A stretch of 64,000 bases of DNA from JAGIBJ01 sp032119795 (lineage in GTDB: Bacteria; Actinomycetota; Thermoleophilia; Solirubrobacterales; Solirubrobacteraceae): the NCBI GenBank assembly GCA_032119795.1, contig JAUMFO010000013.1, positions 186,001-250,000 on the forward strand. The letters are read 5' to 3'. Made by a program: the position numbers and the translations under genes. Within the stretch, counting starts at the first letter, position 1, and the number at the start of each line of letters is the position of its first letter. The notes below the pieces were generated by a model. That model was given only the letters and a program-made list of their open reading frames with translations. It did no database searches and was not told the DNA's origin. Positions 17,189 through 25,023 of this stretch are shown here, piece by piece.

Positions 17189-17970
17189 GCCGCAAGCCGC
17201 TCGGGCGCCACCAGCTGCGGACGCGCGGCAGGCGTGCGTCCCGGAAGCGACGGCAGCGGCGTGGGGCCGTCGACGAGCCGGTAGCCCACCCCCCACACGT
17301 TTACGACGAACCGGCTGCCGCCCGCCGACAGCTTCTGGCGCAGCCGACAGGCGTGCGAGTCGAGCGTCCGCGTGCGCCCGCTGGCGTTGAACCCCCAGAC
17401 GCCGCGCAGCAGCTCGTCCTTGGAGAACACGCGGGTCGGTTCGCTGGCCAGGACCTGAAGCAAGGCATATTCCTTCTGCGAGAGATCCACACTGGCGTCG
17501 CCCATCCGGACTGTCCGCGAGACGGGGTCGACCGACAGCGGCCCGACTCGAAGGAGTCCCTTCCGCTGCCTGCCTTGGCTGCGCCGCAGCACCCCGCGGG
17601 TACGAGCCAGCAGCTCCGGGTAGTGCAGCGGCAACGTGATCACATCGTCGGCGCCGCGCTCCAGCGCCCGGACGCGATCAAGCGGATCGGCCGAAGGCGT
17701 CAGCGCGATCACCGGCGTCGACGGGTCAACGCGAGACGTGACGGCGTCGGCCCCTCGCACGGCCGCCACGACCCGCAGCCCCGGACCGTCGGGCAGCGAT
17801 GTGTCGACGACCACCACGTCCGGGTACGTCCGCTCCAGGATCCGAATGGCGCGGTCGCCGTGATCGACCTCCACGACCTCGAAGCCATCGGCGGTGAGTT
17901 GATCGCCGAGAAACGCTCCACGAGCGGCATCGGCGGTCACAAGAAGAACGGTGGAAATATCGGAGCCCAT
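17185..17970 (-). CDS. OmpR-type response regulator with degenerate receiver domain
   Basis: A 261-aa regulator: receiver domain (about 6-125) plus winged-helix Trans_reg_C DNA-binding domain (about 140-230, with SQKEYALLQVLASEPTRVFS and the DSHACRLRQKL recognition segment). The phospho-acceptor Asp56 is present (VVVVDTSLPDG). However, the acidic Mg2+-binding pair that normally follows beta-1 is Thr12-Ala13 (LLVTADA), and the conserved Lys of the 'KP' motif is Leu (DVITLPL). It is therefore predicted not to respond to classical phosphorylation. The ATG at 17970 is preceded by TATAAG and the conserved motif at 17977. No partner kinase is adjacent. It probably controls the pilus cluster it heads. 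Confidence 0.85.
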   Translation of the reverse strand: MGSDISTVLLVTADAARGAFLGDQLTADGFEVVEVDHGDRAIRILERTYPDVVVVDTSLPDGPGLRVVAAVRGADAVTSRVDPSTPVIALTPSADPLDRVRALERGADDVITLPLHYPELLARTRGVLRRSQGRQRKGLLRVGPLSVDPVSRTVRMGDASVDLSQKEYALLQVLASEPTRVFSKDELLRGVWGFNASGRTRTLDSHACRLRQKLSAGGSRFVVNVWGVGYRLVDGPTPLPSLPGRTPAARPQLVAPERLAA

Positions 17971-17976
17971 ACTTAT

Positions 17977-18010
17977 AAGAGGGTTTGAGCGACCAAAATT
18001 CGCCCCCCTT
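17977..18010 (-). promoter_or_regulatory. Conserved pilus-cluster upstream motif, copy 2
   Basis: AAGAGGG-N11-AAAATTCGCCCCCCTT on the plus strand, identical in both conserved blocks and in spacing to the copy upstream of cpaF. On the gene strand the A/T-rich TTATAAGT just below it could be a -10 element ending almost at the regulator start codon. That position would imply a leaderless or very short leader mRNA. Confidence 0.7.
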
Positions 18011-18198
18011 TGCCACCGAACTGCGACGGATGGCACGCAGGCGATCTTGCGCACGCCCCCCTGCACCATGCCGAGAGATGAGCCATACGATGGCCGCCCG
18101 GCGCGGCCGTCCGCGTCGCTCCCCCACCCACCTTCTTTGTCCCGACCGACTGCAACATCCGATGCATCCGTCCCAGGGATGAAGGGATTCGCCATAGG

Positions 18199-18669
18199 AT
18201 GCCGACGCTGATGAATGTGCGCAGAGGGACCTACCACTCCGGCGAGGATTTCGTCCTCGAATACGGCGACCTTCGCTTCACGTTCAACGAGCAGGACTTC
18301 GCTGAGCGCTGTGAGCAGGCCGCCCTACGACTGGGCTTTGTCTGCGGACGCCTGGAGTCCGACGAGCTCGAAGATCTCGTGAACCTCGCCGTCAACGGCG
18401 AGATCGACAACCCGTCGTCTCGCCTCGGCGAGCATGTCAACGACTGCTGGACCGATCTCCACGGCCCGGCCGATCGCTCGCTCGTGCACTGGCTTCGCCG
18501 CCTCGTGTTCCGTGCCGCCTGGCTCGACCAGCGCGTCAAAGAGGGCGAGCTCGACATCCGTTTCGACGAACGCACCCACTCCTTCCAGTACGTCCAGCCC
18601 GGCGCCAGCGCCGAGCCGGTCGAGCTCTCACGCGAGCCCTCCTGGGGCCGCGTCGCCTACCTGGGCTAA
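18199..18669 (+). CDS. Hypothetical protein, 156 aa
   Basis: I do not recognise a family. The protein is acidic and soluble, with no signal peptide or membrane helix. It contains two cysteines in the first third (ERCEQAALRLGFVCG), a segment GRLESDELEDLVNLAVNGE that looks helical, and an Asp/Glu-rich C-terminal half. The ATG at 18199 has AAGGGA 11 bp upstream; ATG 18211 is an alternative start. It is transcribed divergently from the pilus regulator, with 228 bp between them, and is followed by a hairpin at 18696. Codon periodicity supports a real gene. Confidence 0.65.
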   Translation: MPTLMNVRRGTYHSGEDFVLEYGDLRFTFNEQDFAERCEQAALRLGFVCGRLESDELEDLVNLAVNGEIDNPSSRLGEHVNDCWTDLHGPADRSLVHWLRRLVFRAAWLDQRVKEGELDIRFDERTHSFQYVQPGASAEPVELSREPSWGRVAYLG

Positions 18670-18695
18670 CGCCCCCGACAGCCACTTGGTCTCTG

Positions 18696-18718
18696 AGAAC
18701 GCCTTGGTAGGGCGTTCT
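18696..18718 (+). terminator. Hairpin downstream of the 156-aa hypothetical gene
   Basis: Stem AGAACGCC / GGCGTTCT (8 bp, 7-nt loop), 27 bp after the stop codon. There is no strong T-tract. It separates this gene from the cholesterol oxidase gene. Confidence 0.45.
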
Positions 18719-18836
18719 GCCAGTCCAAGTGAGATCTGATCGCGGCGTCTCGTTTCTCGCGGGACGATCCCCCGGTTCCCGGTGTTTGCGCTTCGAGCGC
18801 TCGCAACCCACCGGGAACGTGACTATCGTCACACCG

Positions 18837-20456
18837 ATGTCCCGCCCCATGTCCCGTCGCGCTGCTCTGCGCCGGGGTGCCCAGGCTGCTGGCGCGATCG
18901 CCGCCAGCAGCGCGCTCTCTTCCTCCCCCGCTCGCGCCGCCACAGGCCCGGCCGTCACCGAGGTGCCAGCGGTCGTCGTCGGCACGGGGTACGGCGGTGC
19001 CGTGACGGCGCTGCGACTCGGCCAGGCCGGCGTGCCGACGCTGATGCTCGAGATGGGCCGAGGCTGGACCAAACCGGGCCGAGACGGCCGCGCATTCTGC
19101 TCCACCCTGCGCCCTGACGGCCGCGCCATGTGGATGCGGCGCAGCACGAAGACGCCACTCAACACGATGTACGGCATCCCGATCGACATGCCGATCCCCA
19201 AGTACGCCGGCGTCCTGGACTGCCTCCAGCACCCCGAGATGGCCGTCTACGTCGGCCGCGGCGTCGGAGGCGGCTCGCTGGTCAACGGCGGGATGGCCGT
19301 CACGCCGCGCCGTGAGGACTTCGAGCGCTTCCTCCCGTCGGTCGACGCAGCCGAGATGTACGACAAGTACTTCCCGCTTGCCAACGCGCACCTGAAGAGC
19401 AACGACGTGCCGCGGGAATGGTTCGAGACCACTCAGGTTCACAAGTTCTCTCGCGTCGGGCGCGCCCAGGCCGAGCGCGTCGGCTACCAAACAGCGTTTG
19501 TCCCAAGTGTCTACGACTACGGCTACATGCAGGACGAGGTCGACGGCCTGGTCCGCCGCTCGGCGACCAACCAGGAGGTCTTCTACGGCAACAATGCCGG
19601 CAAGCAGTCGCTCGACAAGACCTACCTCAAGGAGGCGCTGGCGACGGGCAACGTGCAGATCGCGTCACTGCGCCAGGTCACGTCGGTCACCCGCGGGCCG
19701 GACGGCACCTTCCGCCTGACGGTCTCCGAGCGCGACGACTTCGGACGGCTCCTCGCCGTCCACGAAGTCCGCTGCCGTTCACTCTTCCTGACGGCCGGGT
19801 GCATGGGCACCACCGAGCTCCTCTTGCGGGCCCGCGAGCTCGGCACCCTCGAGGGCCTGTCTCCCGAGATCGGCCAGGGCTGGGGCAACAACGGCAACGT
19901 GACCGGTGCACGCATGAACCGCTTCGACACCCCGACGGGCGCGCGCCAGACGACGATGCCAGCGATGGGCATCGACGCCAGGGACGATGCCCAGCACCGC
20001 ATGTTCGTGGAGATCACGCCCATGCCGACGGGCTTTGAGAACTTCACGTCCTGCTACCTCGGAGTCACCGAGAACCCCGAGCGCGGTCACCTGCGGTACA
20101 ACGCCAAAACCGACCGCGCCGACCTCGTCTGGCGGCGCGAGCAGGGTCGCCCGGCCGTCAACGCCTTGAGCACGCTCCTCGGCGCGATCAACCACCGCGA
20201 GAAGACGAGCTACCGCAGAGACCTCTACTTCGGTGGGCGCACCTGGGGCGACCACTACACGTGGCATCCCCTCGGTGGCTGCGTCCTCGGGGAGGCAACC
20301 GACGCGTACGGCCGGGTCCGCGGTGGCGGCCCCGGCCTCTACGTCAACGACGGGTCGCTGATCCCCGGCTACGCCAGCGTCAACCCGTTCGTCACGATCG
20401 CAGCCCTCGCCGAACGCAACATCGAGCGCGTGCTGAGCGAGGACCGGATCGCGTAA
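18837..20456 (+). CDS. choA: Tat-exported cholesterol oxidase (GMC oxidoreductase family)
   Basis: FAD enzyme oxidising and isomerising 3beta-hydroxysterols, probably secreted. From the ATG at 18837 it is 539 aa. The N-terminus has a twin-arginine signal (SRRAALRRG, then an Ala-rich h-region ending SPARA). The FAD-binding GTGYGGAVTALRLGQAG and GRGVGGGSLVNGGMAV match the Streptomyces ChoA/BCO-I type closely. The three catalytic residues of that family are present at equal spacing: Glu392 (FVEITPMP), His477 (WHPLGGC) and Asn516 (SVNPFVTI). ATG 18849 is an alternative start. It is monocistronic, converging on rho with only 7 bp between stops. Substrates other than cholesterol (hopanoids, plant sterols) cannot be excluded. 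Confidence 0.92.
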   Translation: MSRPMSRRAALRRGAQAAGAIAASSALSSSPARAATGPAVTEVPAVVVGTGYGGAVTALRLGQAGVPTLMLEMGRGWTKPGRDGRAFCSTLRPDGRAMWMRRSTKTPLNTMYGIPIDMPIPKYAGVLDCLQHPEMAVYVGRGVGGGSLVNGGMAVTPRREDFERFLPSVDAAEMYDKYFPLANAHLKSNDVPREWFETTQVHKFSRVGRAQAERVGYQTAFVPSVYDYGYMQDEVDGLVRRSATNQEVFYGNNAGKQSLDKTYLKEALATGNVQIASLRQVTSVTRGPDGTFRLTVSERDDFGRLLAVHEVRCRSLFLTAGCMGTTELLLRARELGTLEGLSPEIGQGWGNNGNVTGARMNRFDTPTGARQTTMPAMGIDARDDAQHRMFVEITPMPTGFENFTSCYLGVTENPERGHLRYNAKTDRADLVWRREQGRPAVNALSTLLGAINHREKTSYRRDLYFGGRTWGDHYTWHPLGGCVLGEATDAYGRVRGGGPGLYVNDGSLIPGYASVNPFVTIAALAERNIERVLSEDRIA

Positions 20457-20463
20457 GCGCTAT

Positions 20464-21822
20464 CTACAGCGCTTTGGCCTTCGCGTCGGCGATGGCGGCT
20501 GCGCCTTCGGCACCGACGAGCAGGTCCGGGCGGATGGTGCTGGACTTCGCGAGATCGAACCGAGCGCCGCTGGTGCGGGCCGGGTCGAGTGCGATGACGG
20601 TCGTCTCGCCGCCGACGGGGACGGCGGCGGTCGCGATGATCGTGACGGAGCCGCCGTCGACGAGGTTGCGCGCGCTTGAGAGGACGCGGCGCGCCACATG
20701 CGGGGCGAGTTCGGTGATCGAGTCGATCAGCACGACGGCATCGGTGCCGCGCTGGGCGAGGCGGCGGGCCTGATCAACCGCGCGCTCGATTGCGTGGATC
20801 TGGCCTTCGAGCGAGCCACCGAGCAGCGCCGCGGAGGCAGGCTCCACGCCGGTCTCGTTCCACGACGAGACCTCTTCGGGGCGGGCACCAGCGAGGACGA
20901 GCTGCAGGTCGACGCCGTCGGTGGCCTTGAGTGCGCCAGCGAGGAGACGCAGCGCCTCGGTCTTGCCGGCGTGCGCCGGGCCGTAGAGCACGACGCGTGA
21001 GCCGCGGCCGATCGGCGCGAGCCACTCGATCGCCTTCAGCGTGACGTCGTCGCCGCCGAGCTCAAAGCGAGCCGTCGGATGGGTGGACGGCTGGTCGTCG
21101 AAGCGCGTGGCCTCACCGGCGACCTCTTCAGCGGACTTGCCGTTGATGGATTCGACGCGAATCAACGACGGGTAGCGCTCCGAGCGGCGCGGCTGGCGGA
21201 ACGGGCCGCCGATCTTGTCGCCGGAGACGAGTTCACAGCGGCGGACCTGGGCGGCCGAGACGTAGACGTCATCGTCGGACTGCTCGGGATGCTTGACGCG
21301 CACGAAGGCCGTGCCGTTGCCGAGCACCTCGACGACGCCCTCGATCTGGCGCTCGTCCTCGTCCTCGCGGTCATCGCGATCGCGACCATTGTCACGGCCA
21401 CCGCGGGGCTCACGGCCGCCGTCACGGCTCGTCGGCGCGTCGTCGGTGGCGCCGCTGCGGCGGCTGCGGCCACGCGGGCGGGAGCGGGGCGAGTCGTCGT
21501 CGTCCCCGTCGTCGTCCTTGGAGCGAGCCTCGGTCTTTGCCGCTGCCTCGTCCTTGGGCTCGTCCTCGGCGGCAGCGCGGCCACGGCCGCGGCCACCGCG
21601 CGTGCGGCGGGGCTTCTCGTCGGTCGCAGCAGCGGCAGAGGCGCCGTTGCCGTTCGTGGCAGGGGCGGAATCCGTCTCGGTCGACGCGGCCGACGGGCCG
21701 TCGAGCAGACGGTCGATCAGCTCGGCCTTGCGGAGTCGGCGGAAACCTTCAAGGCCGGCCTCCGAGGCCAGCTCGTGGAGGTCGGCGAGCGGGCTCGCCT
21801 CGAGCGCTTCGCGCTTCAGCAT
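20464..21822 (-). CDS. rho: Divergent transcription termination factor Rho homologue
   Basis: A 452-aa Rho-like protein. Order: Rho_N helical domain (residues 9-40), a long Arg/Asp/Gly-rich disordered insert (about 45-158, common in actinobacterial Rho), an RNA-binding cold-shock-like domain (EGVVEVLGNGTAFVRV ... DDDVYVSAAQVRRCEL) and the RecA-like domain. Walker A is GPAHAGKT (281-288) and Walker B VVLIDS. Differences from canonical Rho: the catalytic Glu of 'DERPEEV' is Ala313 (GARPEEV); the Q-loop 'LARAYN' and 'GAARN'-preceding insert are largely missing; and the C-terminal arginine-finger segment is shortened. ATG start with GAGAGG upstream. It may be a lineage-specific Rho or a paralogue with weak ATPase. 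Confidence 0.82.
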   Translation of the reverse strand: MLKREALEASPLADLHELASEAGLEGFRRLRKAELIDRLLDGPSAASTETDSAPATNGNGASAAAATDEKPRRTRGGRGRGRAAAEDEPKDEAAAKTEARSKDDDGDDDDSPRSRPRGRSRRSGATDDAPTSRDGGREPRGGRDNGRDRDDREDEDERQIEGVVEVLGNGTAFVRVKHPEQSDDDVYVSAAQVRRCELVSGDKIGGPFRQPRRSERYPSLIRVESINGKSAEEVAGEATRFDDQPSTHPTARFELGGDDVTLKAIEWLAPIGRGSRVVLYGPAHAGKTEALRLLAGALKATDGVDLQLVLAGARPEEVSSWNETGVEPASAALLGGSLEGQIHAIERAVDQARRLAQRGTDAVVLIDSITELAPHVARRVLSSARNLVDGGSVTIIATAAVPVGGETTVIALDPARTSGARFDLAKSSTIRPDLLVGAEGAAAIADAKAKAL

Positions 21823-22005
21823 GATGGTGGACCTCTCGGGGTCGTGTATGGGGTCGGTGGGCGTCCGGGCGGCGTTGTTGTGTCAGCCGCCGGCGACCGA
21901 CCACCACCATAGCGCGGCCGACGGAGTGACCGGCATCACGCCGTGCATGCTCGCCGCGCGCACTTTCCCCTGCGTCTGGGCTGGGCGCCCAGTCTCTGCC
22001 GGTGC

Positions 22006-22923
22006 TCAGCCGCGCTGCGGCGGCGCCTGGCGCCGCAGCGAGGGATCGAGCAGCAGATCCCGAGGGACCTCCTGCTCACCACGCAAGACCGCCCGCACCG
22101 TGAGGAAGTCGTTGGCGGCGCGGATGTCGTGCAGCCGGACCATGTGGGCGCCGGCGTCGGCCGCCTCGCCGAGCGCGGCCAAGGTCCCGGCGTCGCGGTC
22201 GCGCGGCGCTCGGCCCGTCACGGCGCCGATGAAGTCCTTGCGGGAGACGGCGAGCAGCAGCGGCCTGGCGAACTTCTCGTGCAGCACGCCCAGGGATCGC
22301 AGCGTGGCGACCGTCTGGTGCGGCGTCTTGGCGAAGTCCGGTCCAGGGTCGAGCATCAGCTGCTCGATGTCGACGCCGCGATCGGTCGCGAGCGCGACAC
22401 GCTCCTCGAGGAAATCGACGACATCCTGCACGACATCGTCGTAGTGGTCTGGATCGGTGAGCTTGACCTTCGGCGGCGTGCGGGTATGCATGATCACCAG
22501 TGCGGCGCCGGTGTCGGCGCAGAGATCAGCGAGTTCAGGGTCAAGCAGCCCGGAGACGTCGTTGACGATCGACGCGCCAGCACGGATCGCGGCCTCAGCC
22601 ACCGCTGGCTTGTAGGTGTCGACCGAGACGACGGCGCCGAGTTCCTTGACGATCCGCTCGATCACTGGGACGACGCGGCTGATCTCCTCCGACGGATCGA
22701 CGGCGGGCTGTCCCGTCACGCCGGATTCGCCACCGACGTCGATCACGTCGGCGCCGTCGGCGATGAGCGCGGCCGCGCGGGCCACTTGGTGGGTCCGATC
22801 GCCGATGCGGTCACCGTCGCTGAAGGACTCCGGACTCGCGTTGACGATGCCCATGAGCCACGGCCGGTCGAGCGTGAGTTTGGCGCGGCCGGTCTGCAGG
22901 ATCCGCGGCGGGACGCGCGTCAA
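22006..22923 (-). CDS. folP: Dihydropteroate synthase
   Basis: Folate pathway enzyme condensing p-aminobenzoate with dihydropterin pyrophosphate, the sulfonamide target. It is 305 aa with the TIM-barrel motifs MGIVNASPESFSDGDR, DVIDVGGES, VSVDTYKPAVAEAAI, IVNDVSG and the late SRKDFIG. The start is probably TTG at 22923, overlapping the upstream sigma-like gene (TTGA). No other folate gene is nearby. The C-terminal extension after VRLHDI is about 30 residues and Pro/Arg-rich. Confidence 0.95.
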   Translation of the reverse strand: MTRVPPRILQTGRAKLTLDRPWLMGIVNASPESFSDGDRIGDRTHQVARAAALIADGADVIDVGGESGVTGQPAVDPSEEISRVVPVIERIVKELGAVVSVDTYKPAVAEAAIRAGASIVNDVSGLLDPELADLCADTGAALVIMHTRTPPKVKLTDPDHYDDVVQDVVDFLEERVALATDRGVDIEQLMLDPGPDFAKTPHQTVATLRSLGVLHEKFARPLLLAVSRKDFIGAVTGRAPRDRDAGTLAALGEAADAGAHMVRLHDIRAANDFLTVRAVLRGEQEVPRDLLLDPSLRRQAPPQRG

Positions 22924-24875
22924 GGCGTGGTGCCGGTGTCGCCGCGAACGGAGCCGCCGGAGGTCGCGTCGCCGTCCGGCGTGACGGTTCCGCCGGAGGC
23001 AGGCGGCTTCGTCGTATTCCCGGTATCGCCGGTGTTGCCGGTCCCTCCAGTGCCACCGCTCCCACCGCTCGTTCCGGTACCTGTCGACCCGGTGCCCGAA
23101 CCCGACGAGCCGCTCGAGCCAGAGGAGCCGCTGCTGCCAGAGGTCCCAGAGGACGGCGTCGAGGCGGCGGTGTCGTCGTCGTTCGACGAGCTACTGGAGG
23201 ACTTCTTCGGCGTCGTCCCGGCCGGCGTCGTCGCCGCACTGGACTCCTTCTTCGGCGTCGTCTGGGTGATCGTCGACGTTGGTGGAAGGTCGGGGTCGTC
23301 GGTCGCGCTTACGACCACATAGGCCGCGAAGGCCGCCCCGACGAACAGCGCGACGAGCGCGAGCAGCCACAGCAGCCAGCGCCAGGGCGAGCGCTTGCGC
23401 GGGCCGGTCGGCGGCTCGTCGCCTCCAGCGCCATCGGCCGCCAGGGCAGCCACGCCGACGGCGCCAGCTCCGGCGCCAACCGCAGCCGTCTGGGTTGCTC
23501 CCTGACTCGGATCCGGATCAGCCAGACCTGCGGCGACGGCGTCGAACGGGCGGGTCTCCCCCAGATCGACCCCCGCAGGCACCGTCGCCTCCACCGGCAC
23601 GATCTTCGTCAGCTCCGTGGGCGGCTCGTTGGCGGGCGGGCCCGGCACGGCTGCGGCAGCGGCCTCTGGGGCAGCTGCCGCCGCGCTGGCAGCGCCGGCC
23701 GCCGCAGCGGCCGTGCCGGCTTCCCACTCGCGGTCATCGTCGTCGTGCCAGTCCACGTCGTCCCAGCCCGCGAACGGATCGGCCAGCGACGGATCCGTGC
23801 TCGGGCCCGCAGGCGGCGCGGGCACGGCGGGCGGCTGCGCGGGTGTGGTCGTCAGCTCAGTCGGAGCGTCGGCGGAGACGGCACCAGCGCCGTCCTCCCA
23901 CTGGCCGTCGGTCGGGGTATCGATCTGCGGTGCGGGGGCGACTGGCGCCGGCAGCGGCGCATCGTCGTCGTCGACGATCCCCCAGGCGGCCTCGTCACCG
24001 ATGTCGTCGAACGGGTTACCCGTGGGCGCCGATGGCGTCGGGGCGGCCGCGGCACTGGCCGCAGCGGCGCCAGCAACTCCCCCGGCTGCAGCCGCAGCCG
24101 CCGTCGACGACGCCGTCGTCGCGGGGCGCGGCGCGGCGGGTCGTCCGGCTCCCACGGAGCGAGCGCGAGCGTCGGCCGCGAGGCGGGCCGACCCCGTCGC
24201 CGGAGGGAGCTGCCCAACGGAACGAGAGGGTGAGCGGACCGCCGAGAGCGCGGCCGCGAAGCGAGCGTCCTCGTCGGCGTGCCGGACGATCTCGTCGCCC
24301 AGTGCAGCCGGCAGCGGAGCGCCTTCCTGGCGGACGACGTCGGCGGCGAGCAGGCGCTCGGCGCGGTCGTCGGCAAAGACCGCGGAGAGGTTTGCGCCTT
24401 CGAGTTCGTCGGCGAGGCGGAGCCTTGCGCGGGCGACCTGCACGCCGACCTCGCCAGGGTCCACCCCAGCGACCTCAGCACAGTCCGCCTGTGAGAGCCC
24501 CAGCTCGCGCAGCGCGAGCAACTCGCGCTGGCGGCTCGGCAACTTCAGCAACGCACCGAGGGAGCCCTCGCCCCCGCTCGGGCGTGCGCGGCCGAGCGAG
24601 GCGTACGCGCCGTTGCGAGCCGTCGCGAGCACGTAGAGCGCGGGTGAGGAGTTGCGTGCGCCCAGGAGCGGCAGTCGCCGCACCGTCTTCTCAAACGCTT
24701 CGCCGACCACACCGTCGGCCGCCGGGCCGGGGCCGAGCAGACGCTCAACCAGCAGCTGCACGGCGGGCGCGTGCTTGTCGAAGAAACGGTCGAAGGCGGC
24801 CTCGTCGCCACCAGCTGCGCTGGTGACGAGATCGAGTTCGTGGGCCGCCAGGGCGTCGTCGGCGCCAGAAGTCAT
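22920..24875 (-). CDS. ECF sigma-factor-like protein fused to a transmembrane, Ser/Thr-rich C-terminal region
   Basis: A 651-aa protein. Residues about 20-165 look like an ECF sigma factor: a sigma-2 region (DEAAFDRFFDKHAPAVQLL ... FEKTVRRLPLL) and a sigma-4 helix-turn-helix (LPSRQRELLALRELGLSQ, then ADCAEVAGV). Then come about 330 residues of Ala/Pro/Asp-rich disorder, one membrane helix (WRWLLWLLALVALFVGAAFAAYVVV) and an extracytoplasmic Ser/Gly/Thr-rich tail without a recognisable fold. The sigma part would face the cytoplasm. Such fusions are expected to be membrane-tethered regulators, released or activated by an extracellular signal. No separate anti-sigma gene is adjacent. It overlaps folP. 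Confidence 0.78.
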   Translation of the reverse strand: MTSGADDALAAHELDLVTSAAGGDEAAFDRFFDKHAPAVQLLVERLLGPGPAADGVVGEAFEKTVRRLPLLGARNSSPALYVLATARNGAYASLGRARPSGGEGSLGALLKLPSRQRELLALRELGLSQADCAEVAGVDPGEVGVQVARARLRLADELEGANLSAVFADDRAERLLAADVVRQEGAPLPAALGDEIVRHADEDARFAAALSAVRSPSRSVGQLPPATGSARLAADARARSVGAGRPAAPRPATTASSTAAAAAAGGVAGAAAASAAAAPTPSAPTGNPFDDIGDEAAWGIVDDDDAPLPAPVAPAPQIDTPTDGQWEDGAGAVSADAPTELTTTPAQPPAVPAPPAGPSTDPSLADPFAGWDDVDWHDDDDREWEAGTAAAAAGAASAAAAAPEAAAAAVPGPPANEPPTELTKIVPVEATVPAGVDLGETRPFDAVAAGLADPDPSQGATQTAAVGAGAGAVGVAALAADGAGGDEPPTGPRKRSPWRWLLWLLALVALFVGAAFAAYVVVSATDDPDLPPTSTITQTTPKKESSAATTPAGTTPKKSSSSSSNDDDTAASTPSSGTSGSSGSSGSSGSSGSGTGSTGTGTSGGSGGTGGTGNTGDTGNTTKPPASGGTVTPDGDATSGGSVRGDTGTTP

Positions 24876-24978
24876 GCGCGGACCCTAACTGGCGGGTCGG
24901 CGCACCCCGCCGATTCGCGGCGTCGCCGACGCCATGACCACGCACCGTGCGGAGAACGACGTGTGACGAATGCGCCAA

Positions 24979-24993
24979 CTGACCAACGGTCAG
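24979..24993. promoter_or_regulatory. Palindromic candidate operator upstream of the SDR gene
   Basis: CTGACC-AAC-GGTCAG, perfect 6-bp arms with a 3-bp centre, 30 bp upstream of the SDR start and between divergent genes. Form and size suit a TetR-type or similar dimeric regulator. Which regulator binds is unknown. Confidence 0.5.
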
Positions 24994-25023
24994 GAAGCCG
25001 CGCCATCCTCTATCATCGCCCCC

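Noticed and set aside
21079..21912. 277-codon plus-strand Val/Ala-rich frame opposite rho that looks membrane-like
   Set aside because: Hydrophobicity mirrors the Arg/Asp-rich insert of Rho read in antisense (GTC/GCC codons); no start context.
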